Positions 20,512-26,209 of a DNA stretch of 26,209 bases are shown piece by piece. How positions within the stretch are numbered: position 1 is the stretch's first letter; each line of letters opens with the position of its first letter. Below the pieces are notes generated by a model. The model saw only the letters and a list, made by a program, of their open reading frames with translations, searched no databases and was not told where the DNA came from. Made by a program: the position numbers and the translations under genes. Origin of the DNA: RUG12395 sp034178705 (GTDB lineage: Bacteria > Bacillota > Clostridia > Oscillospirales > CAG-272). Where the stretch lies: NCBI GenBank assembly GCA_034178705.1, contig JAXFQY010000032.1:1-26209 (forward strand), given 5' to 3'.

Positions 20512-22608
20512 TCAGTCCCTCTTTTCGACAGGACAAAGGCTCTTTTTATCAATCGCTGAAATCACGACCTGATCGGTTGTATTGTCATAGGATTCAAGAT
20601 AGAATACCTCTCCGGCATAGGGAATCCAGTGATAGTATCCCTCCTCGGTAATCTCGGTTTCTCCTCTGCCGTCACGTTCCAGGCGATACCGTTCCCCGCT
20701 TCGGGTTGATACCCAAAGGTACTCCCGATCGGCACAGATACTGTAGGCAGAAATCTCGCTCAGCTTTTCTCCGGTTTCCGATAAGCAGTCCCAACGATAT
20801 ATTTTCTCCTTATCCCCAAGATTCGCATAGTAAATGATCCCTTGATCCAGATAGAATGCTTTTGCCAGGATCCGGTCGTGCGGTGTGCTTTCTCCTGTTG
20901 TAAAATCATAGGAAACAATACGCCCGTAACGATCGCTGTAATAAAGCACCTGTCCGTCAAAAGCAACATCATAATCGTTTCCGATTTCAAGAAGCAGTTT
21001 TCCCTTCCCCGACAAAAGATCCAGCCGGTAAAGGTTCTTGTCTGTCGAACCGAAATAAAAAATCCCATTCCGAAAAACAAGAAGCTGACGGATATAACGC
21101 GGGTTTGTCTCCTCGGAATTTCTTTTGAATAATCCGAAAAACCATTTCTGCGCATCTGCCCATTCATAGAGAATCTTTTCCGACAAATCGTGTGTATTCA
21201 TCCGGATCAGCTGAGCGGCGGAATTTTCCGACCGCCGGATATACCAAAGACTGTCTGAGGCAGCAAAAGCACCCCATGTATTGTAAAGGGCCTCCTCCTC
21301 GGTTGCTTCGGAAAACGGATCAACCGGAAACGGAACGGTCTTTCCGCTCCGACGATCGCTCAGCTTGCCGTCCATGATCGTTATCCGGTCATTCTGATAA
21401 TAATCTGCGGTGCGTCTGTTATAGGAGAGTTTTTCCGTTTCCCTGCTGCCGCAGGAAGGAAAAGCAAGGCAAAGCAACAGGACAGCTATCCCCCCCGCCG
21501 ACGGTCGGGAAAGCCGTCTGCGATGCAGGTTGGTGTTTTTCAGGCCGACATAAGCAAGCATTACCGCTGCGATTCCGAGTGCGGAAAAAAGCAGAAGTTT
21601 CAGCTCCCCCGGCGTTGTCTCCTTCCAGAGTATTCTCTCACTCCCCTCCATCTGTGGGGATACAACGGTTCCGTTCAGATACATCCCACCGCTCAGACAC
21701 GCCCACGGCAAAGGAAGCCGGGCAAGAGGGCGCAGATCCTTGATCGCCAGCAGCGGCAGCGGAAGCGCTGCAAGCGACGCCATCAGAGCAATGGCGTACT
21801 TGCGCATCAGAACGGAGAAGAAAAGTACCCACACAGCTGCCGTCAGATACCCGCCGAGACGGGCGCCCATATCGAGAAGATATGCCTGTCGGATCGAAAG
21901 CTGCTTTTCCGTTGTCCCGAAGGTCATCAGGGACTGAAGGGCGAATCCGCCGTCACTTACCCCATACCGGGCAGCGATAAAACAAAAGCGAATCCCCTCC
22001 CGGAGGACAAACAGCCCGGCGGAAACCGTAAGGGATGCGAACACCTTGACCCACGGCAGCCGATATGCGCTTTTTGCCTGTACCAGAAGCAGCTTATCCA
22101 TTCCGGTACTGTATTCCGAGCAGAAAACCGGAGTCAGCAGCAAAATAAGGACAAGGATAAGTACGAGATCTGCAGAGGAGCGGAAAAGGAGCTCCCATCC
22201 CCCGGTATAAAGGAGGGAACGCTCGGAAGATTCCCGTACATACATATACTGCTTATAAAACTCCCCGCAGGCAAGATATCGCTCCTCCTCCGGCAAAAGC
22301 CGTTCAAAGCCGGAGCGGTATTCTTCGGAGGGAATCCTCCCAAAATAATAGCTTTGCTTCAGCTGCTCAAATTCCCGATGCAAAGCAAGCATCCGGCTCA
22401 TTTCTTCTTCAATTTCATTTCTTTTTTCCTCGGTAAGGGTCCCTCGGAATTGCTCTATGTAAAGGTCATATTCCTCCCGTCTCTCCTCGATGGTCCGATT
22501 GTACGGTTGAATCCGGGAAAGGGAAAAAAGCTCAAAAAGAAGAAAGAAGATCAGAATCAGCACACCGCGCCGGCAGCATAACATTTTTCTGTATTCGCTC
22601 CGCAGCAT
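20512..22608 (-). CDS. ABC-2-type permease fused to a beta-propeller-like sensor domain
   Basis: This is a 698-residue fusion. Residues 1-385 look like an ABC-2 permease: a first helix (about 14-31), a charged helical extracytoplasmic part (35-135), then helices such as LVLILVLILLLTPVFCSEY, LTAAVWVLFFSVLM and LLLFSALGIAAVMLAYVGL. The last helix, GGIAVLLLCLAFPSCGSRE, reads like a lipoprotein signal with a lipobox-type Cys386. After it come about 310 residues of repeated short beta units (LWYIRRSEN, IFYFGSTDKNLYRLDLL, LYYSDRYGRIVSYDF, IIYYANLGDKEKIYRWD, YLWVSTRSGERYRLE). They resemble DUF5050/YncE-like propellers and would lie outside the cell. The gene starts three bases after the preceding permease stop with a strong GGAGGGG site. 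It may derive from a permease gene and a propeller lipoprotein gene that fused, keeping the old lipobox inside. Confidence 0.82.
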   Translation of the reverse strand: MLRSEYRKMLCCRRGVLILIFFLLFELFSLSRIQPYNRTIEERREEYDLYIEQFRGTLTEEKRNEIEEEMSRMLALHREFEQLKQSYYFGRIPSEEYRSGFERLLPEEERYLACGEFYKQYMYVRESSERSLLYTGGWELLFRSSADLVLILVLILLLTPVFCSEYSTGMDKLLLVQAKSAYRLPWVKVFASLTVSAGLFVLREGIRFCFIAARYGVSDGGFALQSLMTFGTTEKQLSIRQAYLLDMGARLGGYLTAAVWVLFFSVLMRKYAIALMASLAALPLPLLAIKDLRPLARLPLPWACLSGGMYLNGTVVSPQMEGSERILWKETTPGELKLLLFSALGIAAVMLAYVGLKNTNLHRRRLSRPSAGGIAVLLLCLAFPSCGSRETEKLSYNRRTADYYQNDRITIMDGKLSDRRSGKTVPFPVDPFSEATEEEALYNTWGAFAASDSLWYIRRSENSAAQLIRMNTHDLSEKILYEWADAQKWFFGLFKRNSEETNPRYIRQLLVFRNGIFYFGSTDKNLYRLDLLSGKGKLLLEIGNDYDVAFDGQVLYYSDRYGRIVSYDFTTGESTPHDRILAKAFYLDQGIIYYANLGDKEKIYRWDCLSETGEKLSEISAYSICADREYLWVSTRSGERYRLERDGRGETEITEEGYYHWIPYAGEVFYLESYDNTTDQVVISAIDKKSLCPVEKRD

Positions 22609-22611
22609 ATG

Positions 22612-23814
22612 TTATCCCCTCCTTCGGTTCGATTGAACGGCGAACAGAATACCGGTACAAAGCAAAAGCAGAAAAAGAAGAGAGCCAAGCAGCAACGCGG
22701 TCTGCCGGCTGAGAGCAAGCCCAAAAAACGACAGATAGCGGCTTTGCGAATAAAGCTTCGCTGTATCCAGCAGTTCAATCGGGTTGATCCATTTCAAAAG
22801 CAGGTGTGAGCGGGAAAGCGGCTCAGCGAGAGATCCGAGCAAAGTCAAACACCCGCCGAACACGAAGGAAAGATAGGTATTCTTACAAAGGGAGGATATC
22901 AGCAAAAACCAGCAGCCGCACCCGAGCACGCCGACTGTTCTGATACCTGCGGAGAAAAGCAGATAGCTCCCGCAGGAAATCGAAAGCGGAGAATACTTCA
23001 TCTGCTCCAGTGCATAGATCGGACGGTGCAGATTCTCAAAGAGTCTGCTGACCGAAAGAAGCAGAAGAAAATCCTCAAGGAAGAAAAGCAAGCACACAAC
23101 AAGGCAGAACCCCAGTGCCGCCGTAAACTTCGCCGCGTTCGTTTCGGCGCCGCCCCGACGGCTTGTTTTCAGGAGCATCACCATATCCGACTCGCGCTCA
23201 ATCACAAAAACGCCGCAAAGGCCGAAAAGGCAGAGGAAAACAGCAAGCATCGTGGAAAAGCGGTAATTGACCAGCAGGAGCATCGGCCGGGTGTCGACAA
23301 AATCCGAAACGGTGCGCCCGGAAAAGAGAGCAGAAAGCTTTTGATTTTCCCTTTCGGCGGCAGAATTCCCGATATTCCCGCTGAAATCCGCCGCGTCAGA
23401 CGCGAGGGCAGAGACCCTCTCCGATTGCTCCGCATATCCGGCACAATACTGCATTTCCTGATAAAAAAGAGTGCTGAAGAACAGCTCGTCAATCGCCTCG
23501 CTGTAGGTATAAGCATTGGGATCGTACTCGCGGCTCAGCGTCATCGTTCTGAGCTTCGCCTCCAGGGGCAGGTAAACCGCATCAAGCTCCGACATCTTTT
23601 TCTCGGTAATGGGTCCGGAATAGAGCGCGTACTGCTCCTCGTAAACTTCCGTGTAAGGATCCCAACGTTTGACCGTGTCCCGGTAATCGGAATAGAGGCG
23701 TGCCCCGTTTACGACGAGCAGGAGAACGAGGAACAGCAAAATCCATCGGTTCAGATAAGACTTGCGCGCTTCAAAAAAGACAAGACGCGCAAAGCTTCGC
23801 GCGGTTTCCTTCAT
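22612..23814 (-). CDS. ABC-2-type transporter permease
   Basis: This is a 400-residue membrane subunit. It has a first helix (about 23-38), then an extracytoplasmic charged region of about 140 residues (PYTEVYEEQYALYSG... to DTRPMLLLVNY). Further helices follow: TMLAVFLCLFGLCGVFVIE, ALGFCLVVCLLFFLEDFLLL, VLGCGCWFLLISSL, YLSFVFGGCLTLLGSL and the last, ALLLGSLLFLLLLCTGILFA. The VFVIERESDMVMLLKTS stretch after the second helix is the usual ABC-2 'E...G....lLl.s..rg' coupling segment. The same layout appears in the fused permease downstream, so the two probably pair as a heterodimer. Its ATG overlaps the ATPase stop as ATGA. The cargo is unknown. Confidence 0.88.
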   Translation of the reverse strand: MKETARSFARLVFFEARKSYLNRWILLFLVLLLVVNGARLYSDYRDTVKRWDPYTEVYEEQYALYSGPITEKKMSELDAVYLPLEAKLRTMTLSREYDPNAYTYSEAIDELFFSTLFYQEMQYCAGYAEQSERVSALASDAADFSGNIGNSAAERENQKLSALFSGRTVSDFVDTRPMLLLVNYRFSTMLAVFLCLFGLCGVFVIERESDMVMLLKTSRRGGAETNAAKFTAALGFCLVVCLLFFLEDFLLLLSVSRLFENLHRPIYALEQMKYSPLSISCGSYLLFSAGIRTVGVLGCGCWFLLISSLCKNTYLSFVFGGCLTLLGSLAEPLSRSHLLLKWINPIELLDTAKLYSQSRYLSFFGLALSRQTALLLGSLLFLLLLCTGILFAVQSNRRRG

Positions 23815-24680
23815 ATGCGATCCTCCCCGCAGTGATACAGAAAAACCTCCTCAAGATTTGCCGTAACCGGCTCCGCCTTCGGATGCGGGCAGCTATCCGA
23901 CAAAATCCGGAGACGGATTCCTCCGTCCTCGCGGACAAGATTGCTGATGGTATGGGAAAGCAGCTCCGCCGGCACATCCTGCGCGTTAAGTGAAAGCGCC
24001 CAGACTTTGCCGCGAAGCTCTTCGCAAAGTGCGGAAGGACTGTCAAGCCGGAGCAGTTTTCCTTCGTGCAAAAGCAGGACATAGTTAGCAATAAACTCGA
24101 CATCCGAAACAATATGCGTGGCAATAATCACAATGCGTCCTTCCGCAAAGCGGGAGATCAGATTGCGGAAGCGGATACGCTCCCGCGGATCTAACCCGGC
24201 GGTCGGCTCATCGAGAATCAGAATCCCCGGATCGTTCAGCATAGCCTGTGCGATTCCGAGGCGCTGCCTCATTCCCCCGGAAAGGGCGCCGATCTTTTTT
24301 TCGCGGTCATCGGCAAGATTCACAATTTCAAGAAGCTCCCGGATTCGCTCCTCACTTTGCTTTTTTTCCAGGCCCTTCAGCACCGACAGATAGCGCAGGA
24401 AGCTCTCCACGGTAAAATCCCGATAGAAAACCGAAGACTGCGGCAAATACCCGATATTGGAAAACAGGTCACTTCCGATCCCGGAGATGTCTTTCCCGTT
24501 AAGGCGGATAATCCCCCCGTTTGCACGGGTAATCCCCATAAAAACATTCAGCAACGTTGTCTTTCCCGCTCCGTTGGTACCAAGCAATCCATATACCCCG
24601 TTGCCAAGCGTTACGGAAAAATTGTACAGTGCATATTTCTTTCCGTATTTTTTTGTGATATTTTCAAACTGCAGTTCCAT
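23811..24680 (-). CDS. ABC transporter ATP-binding protein
   Basis: This is the 289-residue ATPase subunit of the exporter encoded with the two permeases. Walker A is GTNGAGKT (34-41, Lys40). The Q-loop lies in YLPQSS (78-83), the signature is LSGGMRQR (133-140), Walker B is ILILDEP (153-159, catalytic Glu158) and the switch is His189 in ATHIVSD. The C-terminal 80 residues form the extra regulatory region of the ABC-2 (CcmA/BcrA-like) class, ending TANLEEVFLYHCGED. The ATG at 24680 was chosen because GGAGAG lies at the right distance; the open frame upstream runs through two hairpins and is unlikely to be translated. It leads the operon ATPase-permease-permease/propeller, with ATGA and 3-nt junctions. 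Antimicrobial peptide export or cell-envelope sensing are typical roles; the substrate is not visible. Confidence 0.95.
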   Translation of the reverse strand: MELQFENITKKYGKKYALYNFSVTLGNGVYGLLGTNGAGKTTLLNVFMGITRANGGIIRLNGKDISGIGSDLFSNIGYLPQSSVFYRDFTVESFLRYLSVLKGLEKKQSEERIRELLEIVNLADDREKKIGALSGGMRQRLGIAQAMLNDPGILILDEPTAGLDPRERIRFRNLISRFAEGRIVIIATHIVSDVEFIANYVLLLHEGKLLRLDSPSALCEELRGKVWALSLNAQDVPAELLSHTISNLVREDGGIRLRILSDSCPHPKAEPVTANLEEVFLYHCGEDRI

Positions 24681-24687
24681 TCTGTCT

Positions 24688-24746
24688 CTCCGTTTTGGTA
24701 GAAACGGAGCCGTCAGATTCATAAAGAAAAATTGACGGCTCCGTCT
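24688..24746 (-). promoter_or_regulatory. Two mutually exclusive hairpins over the ribosome site of the ABC operon
   Basis: In the minus-strand RNA, ACGGAGCCGTCA (24744-24733) pairs perfectly with 24715-24704 (12 bp, 17-nt loop). The 3' arm of that stem, CTCCGTTT (24709-24702), can instead pair with AAACGGAG (24695-24688), which contains the ribosome site GGAG of the ATPase gene. Only one of the two stems can exist at a time: the first leaves the ribosome site free, the second hides it. No T-run follows the first stem, so a pure terminator is less likely. Confidence 0.5.
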
Positions 24747-24836
24747 GAAAGAATTGTATTTAAGAAAACAAAACCGATATGGGCATCCTGTTAACCGCAT
24801 GCCCCGATACCGATCAAAACCGGAGGGAGGCTCCGC

Positions 24837-25886
24837 TCATTCCTTCGGCGCAAGTAAAAACGTCGTACTGCCCGCAAGCGGTAAACACCCCGTCGTACCC
24901 GACTGTATCGCGTTTCGCGGAAGCAGGAAAGCACAGGCAATGGCCTCTCCGTCAAAATCCGGTAGCAGAACCAACGCTTCAACAACCGTGGTTTTTCCTT
25001 GCTCCACCGAAACGGGAACGCACCGGATCGGCTTATTATCTGCAAAAAACACAACCCGGTAATTGACCAACGGACTTCCCCAGACCTCCGCGCGGTACAC
25101 CACCTCGGTTTCCGGCGTCACCCCATAGATATACTTCCCGTCTCGACCGTCCAGCGAGGAAGAAGAACGGAAGGCATTTCGATTGCCAAGATCCTCCGCA
25201 CTCCACCCGTTTGTGTCCACCTTGGGCGTGTCCTTCGTCAGGACCGTACAGTCTTCGGACACCGGATCATACGGTGCCTCCGGCGGATCGGCATTAAAAC
25301 TTATATAAAAATCGGTTGAAGTAGTCCCTTGGGCATAGACCATCCCCGTATTCCCGTCGGATACCGAGTAATCCGGCTGCAGGAGAGAAAATGTTGAAAC
25401 CTCAATAAGGTCTCCCTTCTTCCCCGTCACAGGGATGAAGGAAAAAACCTCGGAGTAAGTATACGGATCCCTATGACAGGAAAAAAAGTGAACATACCGG
25501 TAGGTCGGATCCTGAAGCGTTTTATACGGCTGCGGCATTCCGTCGACAAACAGAACAATTCCCACGCACCGATATTCCGGTCCGTCGGCTTCTATGAAAT
25601 ACGGTAGCTCCATCTCTCTACCGTCATAGGAAAGGCATTTTCCCTCTTCTTTTTGAACATACTGTGCTCTCCTCTTATCGACGCCGTGACCCACACTCCG
25701 GATAATTTCAACAAAATCATCTTTTGTCGTTGCGGTCGCCTCCGACGCCGCAGTGCTTACGCTTGGCGCAGGCTCCGTTTGGGCAGGGATAACTGTTGGC
25801 AGTTCGGTTTTGCCGGACGTTCCCTCACAGCCGCAAAGCAGAACACAAAGAACAGTAAAAGTAAGGATTCTGATATGCTGCTTCAT
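24837..25886 (-). CDS. Secreted lipoprotein of unknown function
   Basis: This is a 349-residue protein with a clear lipoprotein signal: MKQHIRILTF, a hydrophobic core and the lipobox LCGC (Cys20). A low-complexity Thr/Ser/Pro/Ala/Glu linker follows (about 22-55), then a folded part rich in beta strands. I see no catalytic motif. The middle contains KGDLIEVSTFSLLQPDY and, later, DGRDGKYIYGVTPETEVVYR. A Ser/Asp-rich stretch near SSSLDGRDG and several aromatic-rich strands suggest sandwich folds of a solute- or surface-binding protein. The ATG at 25886 follows GAGAGG. It lies upstream of the ABC operon on the same strand, 156 bases away. A hairpin in that gap could be its terminator or control read-through. 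The unknown partial gene ends 43 bases before it, so those two are probably co-transcribed. Confidence 0.85.
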   Translation of the reverse strand: MKQHIRILTFTVLCVLLCGCEGTSGKTELPTVIPAQTEPAPSVSTAASEATATTKDDFVEIIRSVGHGVDKRRAQYVQKEEGKCLSYDGREMELPYFIEADGPEYRCVGIVLFVDGMPQPYKTLQDPTYRYVHFFSCHRDPYTYSEVFSFIPVTGKKGDLIEVSTFSLLQPDYSVSDGNTGMVYAQGTTSTDFYISFNADPPEAPYDPVSEDCTVLTKDTPKVDTNGWSAEDLGNRNAFRSSSSLDGRDGKYIYGVTPETEVVYRAEVWGSPLVNYRVVFFADNKPIRCVPVSVEQGKTTVVEALVLLPDFDGEAIACAFLLPRNAIQSGTTGCLPLAGSTTFLLAPKE

Positions 25887-25929
25887 GTATGCCTCTCAAT
25901 GATCATGTAATAAAAGTATCCGGTCAAAA

Positions 25930-26209
25930 TTATGTATTAGGTTTATTGACGGTTGTATAAAGAGCGTATCCTGTCTCGGCTCCTGCTCCGCCTTGAACGC
26001 CGTGTGAACAGAAGGCAATCGTCGGATTGCTGCATTCCAGACTGTATAAGATATCGAAATCGAAGCAAAAGGAGGTTACGCCGCGCTCACTTCGGGCTGT
26101 GTTAGCCCAGCCATTATTCAATCCGTCCGAAAACTGAATCCCGTTGATGATATACGCATTATCCGGATTTTGGGAAACGGTTGTGCTTGTATCTACCGTC
26201 AGAGTAGCC
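25930..26209 (-). CDS. Unknown secreted-type protein, 3' end only
   Basis: The frame runs in from beyond the right edge and stops at TAA 25930-25932, giving the last 92 residues. It is rich in Ser, Thr, Asn and Gly, with few charged residues (NGIQFSDGLNNGWANTARSE, then SFCFDFDILYSLECSNPTIA and CSHGVQGGAGAETGYALYTT). Three cysteines could form disulfides. The composition resembles extracellular proteins such as pilin-like or cell-surface subunits, but there is no motif I recognise. An internal TTG (26119-26121) could be mistaken for a start; coding continues upstream of it. It directly precedes the lipoprotein gene and may share its transcript. Confidence 0.7.
   Translation of the reverse strand, partial: ATLTVDTSTTVSQNPDNAYIINGIQFSDGLNNGWANTARSERGVTSFCFDFDILYSLECSNPTIAFCSHGVQGGAGAETGYALYTTVNKPNT

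Noticed and set aside
21523..22581. Plus-strand open frame of 352 codons opposite the fused permease
   Set aside because: It is a low-complexity, Lys/Gln/Pro-rich shadow of a clear membrane protein, with no ribosome site.
24704..24744. Simple intrinsic terminator for the lipoprotein gene
   Set aside because: The stem is strong but only TTTC follows it, and its 3' arm can pair with the ribosome site of the next gene; I kept it as a possible switch, with termination not excluded.
25899..25927. TTGACC and GATCAT with 17-base spacing before the lipoprotein gene
   Set aside because: Transcription would begin inside the ribosome site of that gene, leaving no usable leader, and the -10 is poor.

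Overview
The window joins two unlike kinds of DNA. Positions 1 to about 2,550 look like a low-GC Streptococcus (S. suis-like). They hold the tail of a DinG-family helicase, then proB and proA, with heavy TTG leucine use and a streptococcal extended -10 promoter. From roughly 2,550-2,690, inside the conserved 3' end of proA, codon use changes (CTN replaces TTG). Everything after that looks like one uncultured gut-type Clostridia (Oscillospiraceae/Christensenellales-like is a guess): about 50% GC, strong GGAGG ribosome sites, meso-DAP dehydrogenase and clostridial small hypothetical proteins. The simplest reading is a metagenomic assembly chimera bridged by proA; recombination within proA is the alternative.

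Layout. 2,792-4,531 (minus): a coupled operon of GNAT acetyltransferase, O6-alkylguanine-DNA alkyltransferase and sirtuin. 4,719-6,236 (minus): cardiolipin synthase. 6,305-8,350 (minus): GH43-like lipoprotein. 8,596-10,438 (minus): TetR regulator plus a CPA2-type cation/proton antiporter that is broken by a -1 frameshift in an A-run; the TetR promoter carries an 18-bp palindromic operator. 10,824-11,624 (minus): SDR oxidoreductase. 11,817-13,289 (plus): a compact cluster of small unrecognised proteins ending in a Cys-rich tandem-repeat protein. 13,346-14,320 (minus): ddh. 14,473-14,937 (plus): a second GNAT. 15,055-18,094 (plus): cytoplasmic GH43 plus sulfatase. 18,266-20,329 (minus): a large CvpA-like membrane protein. 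20,512-24,680 (minus): an ABC exporter operon whose second permease is fused to a beta-propeller-like domain. 24,837 to the end (minus): a lipoprotein and the 3' end of an unknown gene.

How they fit together. The carbohydrate genes (two GH43 proteins and a sulfatase) suggest foraging on substituted, possibly sulfated, plant or host glycans. The GNAT/sirtuin pair could write and erase acylation. The best candidates for something undescribed are three: the small-protein cluster at 11,817-13,289, the permease/propeller fusion, and a pair of mutually exclusive hairpins that can hide the ribosome site of the ABC operon (24,688-24,746). No tRNA, rRNA, CRISPR array, insertion sequence or prophage gene was seen.
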